Part shown: positions 32,924 through 41,345 of the stretch, in pieces | How the letters are laid out: the number at the start of each line of letters is the position of its first letter | How positions within the stretch are numbered: position 1 is the stretch's first letter | Made by a program: the position numbers and the translations under genes | Source: Lichenicoccus sp965277665 | GTDB taxonomy: Bacteria; Pseudomonadota; Alphaproteobacteria; Acetobacterales; Acetobacteraceae | Assembly: GCF_965277665.1 (NCBI RefSeq) | Contig: NZ_OZ255835.1 | Location: 1,488,001-1,552,000 of the forward strand | DNA: 64,000 bases | Direction of reading: 5' to 3' | The notes under the pieces: model-generated | The model's database searches: none | Told to the model about the DNA's origin: nothing | The model's input: only the letters and a program-made list of their open reading frames with translations

Positions 32924-33618
32924 CCCCGTCCACGTCCAGCGTCGATGGCGCAACGCTGCTGGCCGAGCCATCCGGCCAGCCGCAGCAGCCGTCCCGTGAC
33001 TGCCCGCTCTGCCCGCGGCTGCTGGTCTATCGCGAGGCCAACCGGCAGGAGCATCCGCAGTGGTGGAATGCCCCGGTGCCATCCTGGGGATCGCTCGCGT
33101 CGGAGCTGCTCATCGTCGGCATGGCGCCCGGCGTGCGCGGCGCCAACCGCACCGGCCGGCCGTTCACCGGCGACTATGCCGGCACCCTGCTGTACGAGAC
33201 CCTGCGCAAGTTCGGCTTCGCCACCGGCGTCTATGGCGCCGACCCCGAGGACGGCATGGCACTCGCCAACTGCCGTATCGTCAATGCGGTGCGTTGCGTG
33301 CCGCCGGCCAACCTGCCGCAGCCGGTCGAGGTGCGCACCTGCAACCGGTATCTCCGCTCGGAGCTGGAGGCGATCCGGCCGCTGCGCGCGGTGCTGGCGC
33401 TGGGCGTGCTGGCGCACAGCGCCGTGCTGGCAGCCTGCGGCATCCCGATCTCTCGCCTGCGCTTCCGGCACGGCCAGATCCTGACCCTGCCGGATGGCCT
33501 GCTGCTGGCCGACAGCTACCATGTCTCGCGCTACAACACGAACACCGGCCGCCTGACCACCGCGATGTTCGAGAGCGTAGTGTCGGATCTCCGGACGCGC
33601 TTGGATCAGCCTGCCTGA
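32920..33618 (+). CDS. uracil-DNA glycosylase, family 5 (UdgB-like)
   Basis: 232 residues. Removes uracil or deaminated bases from DNA. CPLCPRL gives one half of the Fe-S cysteine set, LLIVGMAPGVRGANRTGRPF and TGDYAG are the family 5 active-site loop, CRIVNAVRCVPPANLPQP supplies further cysteines, and the C-terminal SYHVSRYNTNTGRLT is the His loop. GTG 32920 overlaps the NYN gene stop (GTGA). Confidence 0.9.
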   Translation: MTPSTSSVDGATLLAEPSGQPQQPSRDCPLCPRLLVYREANRQEHPQWWNAPVPSWGSLASELLIVGMAPGVRGANRTGRPFTGDYAGTLLYETLRKFGFATGVYGADPEDGMALANCRIVNAVRCVPPANLPQPVEVRTCNRYLRSELEAIRPLRAVLALGVLAHSAVLAACGIPISRLRFRHGQILTLPDGLLLADSYHVSRYNTNTGRLTTAMFESVVSDLRTRLDQPA

Positions 33619-33640
33619 AGCGTGTAGTCCACCAGAGGCT

Positions 33641-33785
33641 GTTGAAAATGCCTGATGCTGGATGAGAGCGGCCTGAAAGGCCGCGGCCGGGGTGACCTTT
33701 CGAGCACCGCAGCGGAGCGGCCGCCTGGCCGTGAGCAGCGGAGCGGAGAAAGGGCGCGTCGGATCGCCAGCAGCAGGTGTTTCAG
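33641..33785 (-). repeat. dispersed element with terminal inverted repeats, copy 2
   Basis: The minus strand of this stretch aligns with 1838-1984 over its whole length. Ends: GTTGAAAATGCCTGATGCTG on the plus strand and CTGAAACACCTGCTGCTGG on the minus strand. It lies between the convergent udg and molybdoenzyme genes, and the minus-strand end provides the TGA stop of the latter (33784-33782). It contains a hairpin GCGGCC-TGAAA-GGCCGC. Confidence 0.8.
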
Positions 33786-34513
33786 CTGCCACTGAACCAG
33801 TTGTAGCCTTGATCCTCCCAGTAGCCGCCGGGATAGGTATTGGTCACGTAGATCGCCGCGATATGCTTGGGGTTCTTGAAACCGAGCTTGGTCGGCACCC
33901 GGATGCGCAGCGGATAGCCGTATTGCGGCGGCAGCGGCTCGGGCTTCGGCCCGGTCTCCAGTGCCAGGATGGTCTGCGGGTGCAGCGCGGTCGCCATGTC
34001 CATGCTGGAATAGTACTTGTCCGCGCACTTGAAGCCGACATAGCGCGCCGTCATGTCGGCGCCGACATGCTGCAGGAAGGTCCGCATCGGCACGCCGCGC
34101 CACTGCCCGATGGCGCTCCAGCCCTCGACGCAGATCAGCCGGGTGATCTGCGCCTCCTGCGGCAGCGCGCGCAGCCGCGACAGCGTCCACGGCGTCTTGT
34201 CGGCGACCAGGCCGGACACCTCCAGCGTCCAGTGGTCGAGATCGATCTCGGGGACGTTGTCGATCGGGTAGTAGGCATTGAACGGGAACGGCCGGGTCAG
34301 CTGCGACGCGGCATACACCGGCGCCAGCCGGGTGCGGCTGAACAGCAACCCCTGGATGCGGTCGTTGAAGCGGGACATCGCCCACAGCACGCGGTCCACG
34401 GTGTCCCCGTCGGCCAGGTTGCAGCCGCTCAGCATGCTGAGCGCGCCGAGCGACAGCCCCGAGCGCAGCAGCATGCGCCGGGACCGGTTCGAGAGCTCGG
34501 GCGGCTGTCTCAT
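33782..34513 (-). CDS. molybdopterin-dependent (sulfite oxidase/MsrP-type) oxidoreductase
   Basis: 243 residues. Exported Mo-cofactor enzyme. The N-terminus RSRRMLLRSGLSLGALSMLS followed by GC combines a twin-arginine-like signal with a possible lipobox. ITRLICVEGWSAIGQWRGVP holds the cysteine that ligates Mo, and YGYPLRIRVPTKLGFKNPKH is typical of the fold. Its start overlaps the cytochrome b gene (ATGA), the expected electron partner. The last codon before the stop abuts repeat copy 2, which supplies the TGA. Substrate is unknown. Confidence 0.88.
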   Translation of the reverse strand: MRQPPELSNRSRRMLLRSGLSLGALSMLSGCNLADGDTVDRVLWAMSRFNDRIQGLLFSRTRLAPVYAASQLTRPFPFNAYYPIDNVPEIDLDHWTLEVSGLVADKTPWTLSRLRALPQEAQITRLICVEGWSAIGQWRGVPMRTFLQHVGADMTARYVGFKCADKYYSSMDMATALHPQTILALETGPKPEPLPPQYGYPLRIRVPTKLGFKNPKHIAAIYVTNTYPGGYWEDQGYNWFSGS

Positions 34514-35190
34514 GAATGGGCCGCCGGGCGCCCGCGGCCGGTAAGCATCGACGGCAGCGTGCGCGGCACCAGGATCACCAGCGCAATATGGATCACGAAG
34601 AAGCCGACCAGCCCGGCCATGGCGCAGAAATGGATCCAGCGCACCACCGGATAGCCGCCGACGAGGTCGTCGAGCAGCTGCAACTGCACCGGCTTCCACA
34701 AGGCGAGGCCGGACAGCACGGCGACGACTCCAAGCAGCAGCGACACCAGGTAGAGCAGCCGCTGCACGGCATTATAGACGCCGAACTCGTGCGGCAGGCT
34801 GAACCTCACCGCGCGCTTCAGATCACGCAACACGCCCGCCGGGGTGACCGGCAGCAGGGTGCGCCGGAAGTGCCGGCCGAACAGCCCGTAGGCGAAGTAG
34901 ATCAAGGCATTGCCGACCAGCAGCCACATCGCGGCGAGGTGCCAGGCGATGCCGCCGCCGAGCCAGCCGCCAAGCGTCGCCCAGGCGGGAAAGCGGAAGG
35001 GCAGCAGCGGCGAGGCGTTGTAGATCTGCCAGCCGCTGGCCACCATGCAGCCGAGAGCGAAGGCATTCACCCAGTGCGTCAGGCGCACCACCAACGGATG
35101 CACCACGATGCTCTTACGCGGTTCCACCACGATGCTCTTACGCGGCTCCACCACGACGCCCTCGTCCGGGGTCGCCGGCGGCGCGTTCAT
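34510..35190 (-). CDS. cytochrome b561-type membrane subunit for the molybdoenzyme
   Basis: 226 residues with about four membrane helices. HPLVVRLTHWVNAFALGCMV contains the first heme His pair region; further His occur at HLAAMWLLVGNALIY and RWIHFCAMAGLVGFFVIHIA. This is the Ni/Fe-hydrogenase cytochrome b-like family that passes electrons between quinone and a periplasmic Mo enzyme. The N-terminal cytoplasmic tail carries a 24-bp tandem repeat. It is followed with ATGA overlap by its likely partner. Confidence 0.87.
   Translation of the reverse strand: MNAPPATPDEGVVVEPRKSIVVEPRKSIVVHPLVVRLTHWVNAFALGCMVASGWQIYNASPLLPFRFPAWATLGGWLGGGIAWHLAAMWLLVGNALIYFAYGLFGRHFRRTLLPVTPAGVLRDLKRAVRFSLPHEFGVYNAVQRLLYLVSLLLGVVAVLSGLALWKPVQLQLLDDLVGGYPVVRWIHFCAMAGLVGFFVIHIALVILVPRTLPSMLTGRGRPAAHS
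35101..35148 (-). repeat. two 24-bp tandem repeats in the cytochrome b gene
   Basis: Units 35101-35124 and 35125-35148 differ at one base and a half unit follows. They encode VVEPRKSI twice in the N-terminal tail, before the first membrane helix. Confidence 0.9.
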
Positions 35191-35208
35191 CGCCGGCCCC
35201 GCTGCGGG

Positions 35209-35829
35209 CTACATGGGAGGAACGGCACCGTCTTCTCCGACCACGATGCGCTTCGCATCGACGCTGCCGTCCGGGTTCTTCGGCCCGAACGCCACCACGT
35301 GCGCACCGGCTTTCAGCAGGCTCTTGTCGCCGGCCTCGAGATCGACCACCGGCGCGTCCTGGGGCACGGTCATCGTCTTCTTGCCGCCCTTGTAGTCCAC
35401 CGTCATGGTGCGCCCGCTCGACCCGGTCACCGTGCCGATGGTGCCGTTGGTCATCGAGCCCTCGGGGCCCAGATCCCAGCCATAATGGCCTTCGCCGGCG
35501 CCGCGCATGCTTTCGGGAAAGATGGTGACCTCGCGGGCCCGCAGCGTGCCGCCCGGACCGGGATTGGCCGCGACGCCGATGAAGCGTCCCTGCTTCGCAT
35601 CGGCGAGCGAGGCCTTGGTGGCACCGACATAGCCGGTCTCGGGGGTGATCTTCAGGGTCACCGGGCCGGCAAAGCGGGTCTTCAGGGTGACGGTGGTGTC
35701 GGACATCGCGGTGATCACGCCGCGGGTGCGCGGCGGCGGCCCGGCATCCGCGCGCGCGGCCTGTGTGGCCGTTACCTGCGCCGCAAGTGCCACGGCGCCC
35801 AGGCCCGCGATCAGCAAAAACTTTCTCAT
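35209..35829 (-). CDS. exported protein of the DUF5666-like type
   Basis: About 206 residues. Signal peptide MRKFLLIAGLGAVALAAQVT..AARA, then small beta-rich repeats: RGVITAMSDTTVTLKTRFAG, VTIFPESMRG, and GTIGTVTGSSGRTMTVDYKG. These repeated G.I..V....T....G stretches resemble OB-like DUF5666 domains; function unknown. It precedes the cytochrome b and molybdoenzyme genes by 18 bases and is likely their operon partner. Start 35829 is chosen for the signal peptide; 35850 is in frame. Confidence 0.8.
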   Translation of the reverse strand: MRKFLLIAGLGAVALAAQVTATQAARADAGPPPRTRGVITAMSDTTVTLKTRFAGPVTLKITPETGYVGATKASLADAKQGRFIGVAANPGPGGTLRAREVTIFPESMRGAGEGHYGWDLGPEGSMTNGTIGTVTGSSGRTMTVDYKGGKKTMTVPQDAPVVDLEAGDKSLLKAGAHVVAFGPKNPDGSVDAKRIVVGEDGAVPPM

Positions 35830-35942
35830 TCCCGGACGCATCCTCGTCATTGCATGGCCATTACGCCGCCGGCACTCCGAAAGTTACGTCGGGCCGGCGG
35901 CTTGTTTGCAAGCCGCTGCCTAGCCGCTTTGTCCGCCGGTGG

Positions 35943-36425
35943 CTATCCGCGCGCGCGCAGCAGCCGCGCCTTGTCGCGCTGCCAGTCGCGGGCCGCGACC
36001 GCCTGGCGCTTGTCCGCCTTCTTGCGGCCCTCGGCGAGACCCAGCAGCACCTTGGCCACGCCGCGCTCGTTGAAGTGGATATCGAGCGGGATCAGGGTCT
36101 GCCCGTCGCGCGCCACCGCCCCCAGCATCTTGTCGATCTGCTTGTGGTGCAGCAGCAGCTTGCGCGGCGCCCGCGGCTCGAAGCGGGACAGCACGCCGCC
36201 CTGGTATTCGGGGATGTAGCAGTTGAACAGCCACACCTCGCCGTCGCGTTCGCCGGCGAACGCCTCGGTCAGCGTCGCCCGGCCGAGCCGCAGGCTCTTC
36301 ACCTCAGGGCCCTTGAGCACGATCCCGGCCTCCACCGTCTCCTTGATCGTGTAGTCGTAGCGAGCCTTGCGGTTCTGCGCCGCCATGCCGTGCGAGATCA
36401 GCCCGCTCTTGCGTTTCTCAGCCAT
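35943..36425 (-). CDS. smpB: SsrA-binding protein SmpB
   Basis: About 160 residues. Partner of tmRNA in ribosome rescue. ARYDYTIKETVEAGIVLKGP, EVKSLRLGRATLTEAFA and the basic C-terminal tail (KKADKRQAVAARDWQRDKAR) are diagnostic. ATG 36425 has GGAG upstream; GTG 36428 is adjacent. It follows dapA by 8 bases. No tmRNA gene was recognised in the window. Confidence 0.96.
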   Translation of the reverse strand: MAEKRKSGLISHGMAAQNRKARYDYTIKETVEAGIVLKGPEVKSLRLGRATLTEAFAGERDGEVWLFNCYIPEYQGGVLSRFEPRAPRKLLLHHKQIDKMLGAVARDGQTLIPLDIHFNERGVAKVLLGLAEGRKKADKRQAVAARDWQRDKARLLRARG

Positions 36426-36433
36426 CACTCCGG

Positions 36434-37312
36434 TCAGGCGTTGAGCCCGACCTCCTCCACCGCCCGGCGCACCCGGGCGCGGCTCGCCTCGGTCAGCGGC
36501 GCCAGCGGCAGCCGGCAGGTCTCACCGGCGCGGCCGAGCAGGCTTGCCGCATATTTCACCGGCGCCGGGCTGCTCTCGACAAACAGGGCGTCGTGCAGCA
36601 CCAGCAGCCGGTCCTGGATCGCCATCGCGCCCGCGACGTCCCCCGCCTTCCAGGCCGCCTGCATGTCGGCGCAGGCGCGCGGCGCCACGTTCGCGGTGAC
36701 GCTGATGCAGCCGACCCCGCCGGCGGCCAGGAAGGCCAGCGCGGTGCCGTCCTCGCCGGACAGCTGCACGAAGTCCGCACCGGCGGCGGCACGCATCTGC
36801 AGCGGCCGCAACAGGTTCGCCGTCGAGTCCTTGACGCCGATGATGTTGCGGTGCCGCGCCAGGCGCGCCATGGTCTCGACGCCCATGTCGATCACGCTGC
36901 GTCCGGGGATGTTGTAGATCACGATCGGCAGCTCCACCGCGTCCGCGATCGCCCGGAAATGCAGGTACAGCCCCTCCTGCGTCGGCTTGTTGTAGTACGG
37001 CGTCACGATCAGGGCGCCGGCGGCTCCGGCCCGCTTGGCGTGCCGCGTGGTCTCGATCGCCTCCGCCGTGCTGTTCGACCCGGTCCCCGCCAGCACCGGC
37101 ACCCGGCCGCCGGCCGCCGACACCGCCATGTCGATCAGGCGGCGATGCTCCGCATGCGTCAAGGTCGGGCTTTCCCCGGTGGTGCCGGCCGGAACCACGG
37201 CACTGGTGCCCTGCGCGATCTGCCAGTCGACCAGCGCCTCGAAGGCCGGCTCGTCGATGCTGGTGTCGGGCCGCATGGGTGTGATCAGGGCGGTGATCGA
37301 CCCCTCGAACAT
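36434..37312 (-). CDS. dapA: 4-hydroxy-tetrahydrodipicolinate synthase
   Basis: 292 residues. First committed step of lysine and diaminopimelate synthesis. GTTGESPTLTHAEHRRLI, VTPYYNKPTQEGLYLHF and IIGVKDSTANL (Schiff-base Lys) are the family motifs. It is divergent from the lytic transglycosylase gene across a 195-base gap holding palindromic repeat copy 2. Confidence 0.96.
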   Translation of the reverse strand: MFEGSITALITPMRPDTSIDEPAFEALVDWQIAQGTSAVVPAGTTGESPTLTHAEHRRLIDMAVSAAGGRVPVLAGTGSNSTAEAIETTRHAKRAGAAGALIVTPYYNKPTQEGLYLHFRAIADAVELPIVIYNIPGRSVIDMGVETMARLARHRNIIGVKDSTANLLRPLQMRAAAGADFVQLSGEDGTALAFLAAGGVGCISVTANVAPRACADMQAAWKAGDVAGAMAIQDRLLVLHDALFVESSPAPVKYAASLLGRAGETCRLPLAPLTEASRARVRRAVEEVGLNA

Positions 37313-37375
37313 GGCAACCTCCAGGCGACGGCGCGCGGACTCGCGAAGCGCATGATGCGGGCGCGGCGGCGGACA

Positions 37376-37425
37376 CTAGAGCATGATCCGATCGATCATG
37401 CTCTGCTTGCCGTTTGATAGAGCAG
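37376..37425 (+). repeat. dispersed palindromic repeat, copy 2
   Basis: GAGCATGATC-CGATC-GATCATGCTC with the tail ending TTTGATAGAGCAG, nearly the same as 19561-19610. It lies in the divergent gap between dapA and the lytic transglycosylase gene. Confidence 0.85.
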
Positions 37426-37507
37426 CGTCGTCGGGATTGGAACGTCCGGCGGCCGCCGCATCTTGGAACTTGCAACCGCGACGCTTCTGAGCCCACCTTT
37501 TTGCTCC

Positions 37508-39631
37508 ATGCGACCAGTCTTGCGCACGCTCCTGATGCCCGGCCTCGCCTGCCTGCTCGCGGCCTGCGCGGTGCATGGGGCGATGTCGCAATCCGGGCCA
37601 CCTTGGCCGCCGTCGCTACTCCAGCCCGGCAACGCGCAGCAGGCCGCCACCGCGCAACGCGCCCAGGCGCAGGCAGCCCAGATACACGCAGCGGGGTCGG
37701 CGGATCCGGTCGATGCGGCGGTTGCAACCTGGCTGCGCCTGCAGATCCCGGATGGCGGCAGCGCCGCCGAGATCGACGCCTTCCTGCACACCCATCCTGA
37801 CTGGCCGGGCCGCGGGCCGCTCGGCCAGCGGCTGCAGGAGGCGCTGGCGGCGGAGCCCGACGATGCCGTCGCCCGCGCGCTCTGCGGGGCGCACCGGCCG
37901 ACGCTGCCGGCCACGCTGCTGCGATGCGCGCTCGCGGTCGCCGGGCCCGCGGCCACACTGCCGCCGGCGGCGCGCGCGGGCGGCCAGGCGATGCCGGCGG
38001 AGCTCGCGAACCTGCCGGCGCCGATCGTGGCTGCCGCCCTGGCGGACTGGGTCGAGGGGCTCGATGATCCGGTGCAGGAAGCCGAGTTCCTGCGGCTGTT
38101 CGCAACGCTGCCGGGCCCAGCGGAGCAGTGGCGGCGCTTCGACCGGCAGGAGTGGGGCGGCGCGCTGGCCGCGGCACAGCGGCAGGCCGGGCGCCTGCCT
38201 GCGACCCTGCGTCCGCTCGCCGTTGCCCGGCTGGCGCTGCATCGCGGCGACGCCGGCGCGGACGGTCTGGCGGCCGCCCTGCACGGCGCGGCGGCACGCG
38301 ATCCGGGGCTGGTGTTCGACCTTGCGCGCTGGCTGCGCCGGCATGACCAGGACGATGCGGCGCTGGCACTGTGGCACGCGGATGCTCCGGTCGCGGAACA
38401 GGCAGCCGCGCCGGTGCGGCGGCCTGCCTTCTGGACCGAGCGCGACGCGCTCGCGCGCGACCTGCTGACGGCGCATCGCGACAGCGACGCCCTCTCTCTC
38501 GCGACCGACAGCATCCAGGAAGCCCTGCCGGCCAGACTCGACACGGATTTCCTCGCCGGCTGGATCGAGCTGCGCCGCCTGCATGACCCCGCGGCGGCAA
38601 CCGCGCGCTTCACCGCCCTGACCGGTTCGCGGTCGGTCATCACCAGCAGCCGCGGCTTCTACTGGCTCGGTGTGGCCCTGCAAGCGGCGGGGCGTCCGGC
38701 CGATGCCGATACCGCCTATGCGGCCGCCGCGCGCCACCCGACCAGTTTCTACGGCCAGGCCGCCCTCGCCAGGATGGCAGAAGGCCATGCGGACGCGCCG
38801 GTTGGAGCGCTTCATGGTGCGCTTCCTGGTGCGCTTCCGGGGGCGCTCCCGGGGGCACTGGCCGTGCTGCACGACCCGGCCTGGAGCAGCGGCGACGCTG
38901 TGTCCTATGCCGGCCAGGAACTGGCACGGGCGGCGGCGTTCCTGGTCGCCTGCCGCGATGCGCACCATGCCAGGCTGTTCCTGCTGCGCCTCGACCAGAT
39001 GACGACGACCGAAACCGGCCACGCGCTGGGCGCCAGCTTCGCGATCCGGCTCCGCCTGCCGGACGTGGCCGTGGCGATCGCGCGCTCGGCCGGGCGACAG
39101 GGCCTGGTGCTGGCCGGGTCCGGCTGGCCGATCCCGTACACCCCGCCGGCCTCGCCCGCCCTGCCGCCGGGGCTGGCGCTGGCGGTGATGCGGCAGGAAA
39201 GCAGCTTCGACCCCGGCATCGTCAGCCCGGCCGGAGCCCGGGGATTGATGCAGCTCATGCCGGCGACCGCCCGTATGGTCTCCGGCGGCACCGTCGACGC
39301 CGATGCGCTGGGCGATCCGGCCTTGAACATGCAGACCGGCACCACGTACCTGTCGATGCTGCTGCAGCGATACGCTGGCCGCGAGCCGTATGCGATCGCC
39401 GCCTACAATGCCGGCCCGAGCCGGGTCCAGCAGTGGATCGCCGCGACCGGGCCGGGAGCGGACGGCTCGGCCACCTCGGACGCGACGATCGACTGGATCG
39501 AGCAGATCCCGTTCGCCGAGACGCGCAACTACGTGCAGCGCGTGCTGGAGAGCCAGGCGGTCTATCGCGAGAGAACCGCAGCCGGCGCCTCGGCGCGCCT
39601 CGCCATGGCGTCGCCGGGCCCGCTGCATTGA
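37508..39631 (+). CDS. soluble-type lytic murein transglycosylase (lipoprotein)
   Basis: 707 residues. Lipoprotein signal RTLLMPGLACLLAAC at the N-terminus, then a long alpha-helical superhelix region (about 60-540), then an SLT domain with LALAVMRQESSFDPGIVSPA (catalytic Glu near residue 563), GLMQLMPATA and YAIAAYNAGPSRVQQW. It cleaves peptidoglycan with anhydro-muramyl formation. The helical part carries 12-bp tandem repeats (38804-38863). The stop is overlapped by the pgpA TTG (TTGA). Confidence 0.93.
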   Translation: MRPVLRTLLMPGLACLLAACAVHGAMSQSGPPWPPSLLQPGNAQQAATAQRAQAQAAQIHAAGSADPVDAAVATWLRLQIPDGGSAAEIDAFLHTHPDWPGRGPLGQRLQEALAAEPDDAVARALCGAHRPTLPATLLRCALAVAGPAATLPPAARAGGQAMPAELANLPAPIVAAALADWVEGLDDPVQEAEFLRLFATLPGPAEQWRRFDRQEWGGALAAAQRQAGRLPATLRPLAVARLALHRGDAGADGLAAALHGAAARDPGLVFDLARWLRRHDQDDAALALWHADAPVAEQAAAPVRRPAFWTERDALARDLLTAHRDSDALSLATDSIQEALPARLDTDFLAGWIELRRLHDPAAATARFTALTGSRSVITSSRGFYWLGVALQAAGRPADADTAYAAAARHPTSFYGQAALARMAEGHADAPVGALHGALPGALPGALPGALAVLHDPAWSSGDAVSYAGQELARAAAFLVACRDAHHARLFLLRLDQMTTTETGHALGASFAIRLRLPDVAVAIARSAGRQGLVLAGSGWPIPYTPPASPALPPGLALAVMRQESSFDPGIVSPAGARGLMQLMPATARMVSGGTVDADALGDPALNMQTGTTYLSMLLQRYAGREPYAIAAYNAGPSRVQQWIAATGPGADGSATSDATIDWIEQIPFAETRNYVQRVLESQAVYRERTAAGASARLAMASPGPLH
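38804..38863 (+). repeat. five 12-bp tandem repeats in the transglycosylase gene
   Basis: Units start at 38804, 38816, 38828, 38840 and 38852, for example GGTGCGCTTCCT, giving GALP-type tetrapeptides. Rotated, the unit is GCGCTTCCTGGT, the same 12-mer family as in uppS (23885-23944). Confidence 0.88.
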
Positions 39632-40134
39632 GTGCCGCCGATCGCCGGCCGCGGGCCGGCGCGGGATGGCTCGCGGTCCTGCTCGCGAGCGGCCTGGGCA
39701 GCGGCTTCACCCGGGTCGCGCCGGGGACGTTCGGAACCCTGGCCGCGATCGTCCCGGGCATCCTGCTCTGCCGGCATCCCTGGTCGCTCTGCCTCGCCAT
39801 CCTGCTGGCCTGTGCGGCCGGCCTGTGGGCGATCCCGCGCGCCTCCGGGGGCGCCGACCATGGCTGGATCGTGATCGACGAGGTCGCGGGGCTCTGGATC
39901 ACCCTGCTCGGCATCCCCAAGCCGCACGACCTCGCCTGGCCGCCGAGCCTGCGCGAGGTCGGGTGGTGCGCGGCGGCGTTCGCCATCTTCCGGCTGCTCG
40001 ACATCACCAAGCCCGGGCCGATCGGCCGCCTCGACCGGCGCCATGACACGCTGGGCGTGATGGGCGACGATGTCCTCGCAGGCATGCTCGGCGCGCTGCT
40101 GCTCTGGTGCGCACGACTGGTCCTGGTGGAATAA
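39628..40134 (+). CDS. pgpA: phosphatidylglycerophosphatase A
   Basis: 168 residues. Dephosphorylates phosphatidylglycerophosphate in the inner membrane. GFTRVAPGTFGTLAAIVPGI near the N-terminus, WIVIDEVAGLWITLLGIP and the C-terminal LGVMGDDVLAGMLGALL are diagnostic. TTG 39628 overlaps the transglycosylase stop as TTGA and gives the right N-terminus; no other start fits. Confidence 0.93.
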   Translation: MSAADRRPRAGAGWLAVLLASGLGSGFTRVAPGTFGTLAAIVPGILLCRHPWSLCLAILLACAAGLWAIPRASGGADHGWIVIDEVAGLWITLLGIPKPHDLAWPPSLREVGWCAAAFAIFRLLDITKPGPIGRLDRRHDTLGVMGDDVLAGMLGALLLWCARLVLVE

Positions 40135-40144
40135 AGGCGCTGCG

Positions 40145-40633
40145 ATGCTCGACGACCCCACCCTCGCTCTGGCCGCCGACGTTCTGCAGCGCTACCGCGC
40201 GCGCACTCTCACCATCGCCACCGCCGAGAGTTGCACCGGCGGCCTGGTCGCGGCGAGCCTGACCCATCATGCCGGCAGCAGCGACGTCGTGCTGGGCGGC
40301 TTCGTCACGTACTGCAACGACCTCAAGCACCGGAGCCTCGCGGTTCCGGCCGAGTTGCTGCAACGCCACGGCGCGGTCAGCGCCGCGGTCGCGCAGGCCA
40401 TGGCGGAGGGTGCGCTGTCGGCAACGCGGGCGTCCTGCACCGTCGCCGTGACCGGCATCGCGGGTCCCGGTGGCGGCAGCCCGGACAAGCCGGTGGGCCT
40501 GGTCTGGTTCGGCATCGCCTTCGCCGGGCAGGCGACCACGACCCACCGGCGGATGTTCCCGGGCGATCGTGCCGACGTGCGTGCCCAGGCTACCGCGCAC
40601 GCACTGGGGCTTCTGCTGGCCCGTGCCTCTTGA
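40145..40633 (+). CDS. pncC: nicotinamide-nucleotide amidase (CinA C-terminal type)
   Basis: 162 residues. Stand-alone CinA C-terminal domain. TIATAESCTGGLVAASLTHH, GGFVTYCNDLKHRSLAVP and VTGIAGPGGGSPDKPVGLVW are the family motifs. It deamidates NMN in NAD recycling. It follows pgpA by 10 bases, an arrangement often seen in alphaproteobacteria. Confidence 0.93.
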   Translation: MLDDPTLALAADVLQRYRARTLTIATAESCTGGLVAASLTHHAGSSDVVLGGFVTYCNDLKHRSLAVPAELLQRHGAVSAAVAQAMAEGALSATRASCTVAVTGIAGPGGGSPDKPVGLVWFGIAFAGQATTTHRRMFPGDRADVRAQATAHALGLLLARAS

Positions 40634-40758
40634 GGCGAGATGCCCATTTGCGGTGACGTGACGACGCATCCGAAGGCCAGGGCCCACGGATGCGTCGTCT
40701 GTGCGATCGAGTGTTCTGGTCCGGGCGACCCGCCCGGAGAACCGGGCGCCTCGCAGGC

Positions 40759-41205
40759 TCAGTTCTTGGGCGGGCTCATCGCGTCCGGCGTCGCGGCGGG
40801 CGGGTTGGCAGGTGCTGCCGCCGGCGCGTTGCCCGGCGTCATCGTGCCCATCGCGCCGGAGGACGTTGTCGGTGCCGACATGCCGGTGCCGGGTGCCGTC
40901 ATCGCGCCGTTGCTGCCCATCGCCGGGCTGCCCATCGCCGGGCCGCTGGTCGCCGGGCTGCTGCTGGACGCCGGAACGGCGCCCGCCTTGGCGTTCTGCA
41001 GGCTCTGCTCGTTCAGCTTCTCGACCTCGGAGTCACCGGTGCTCTTGGACATCATGTGGTGCTTGCCGTGCATCATGTGATGGTGGTGATGATGCATGGG
41101 GGTCGGGGTGGCATCCGACGTCGTCTGGGCGATCGCCGGCGCGGCAAGTGCCGGGGCGGCGACCAGAATGGCCACGGCGGCCGTCGCACTGAAAGTGAAC
41201 TTCAT
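40759..41205 (-). CDS. exported His-rich protein of unknown function
   Basis: 148 residues, no known domain recognised. Signal peptide MKFTFSATAAVAILVAAPAL..IAQ is followed by MHHHHHHMMHGKHHMMS, a natural cluster of His and Met that could bind Cu, Ni or Zn. The rest is rich in Ser/Ala/Pro/Gly/Met with the repeat PAMGSPAMGS. The start has AAGGGA upstream. It stands alone, convergent with pncC. Metal handling is only inferred from composition. Confidence 0.78.
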   Translation of the reverse strand: MKFTFSATAAVAILVAAPALAAPAIAQTTSDATPTPMHHHHHHMMHGKHHMMSKSTGDSEVEKLNEQSLQNAKAGAVPASSSSPATSGPAMGSPAMGSNGAMTAPGTGMSAPTTSSGAMGTMTPGNAPAAAPANPPAATPDAMSPPKN

Positions 41206-41345
41206 CGATAAATCCCTTACTGCCTGGTGACCCGACCGCTCTGACCGGGCAAACCGGGTTGTAAACGCATATTTGTCGCGAGCGATGACACGTCCAGGCA
41301 ACGAAACTATGGCGTGGCGGTTCCGCAACAGTCTCGAAAAGCCCG

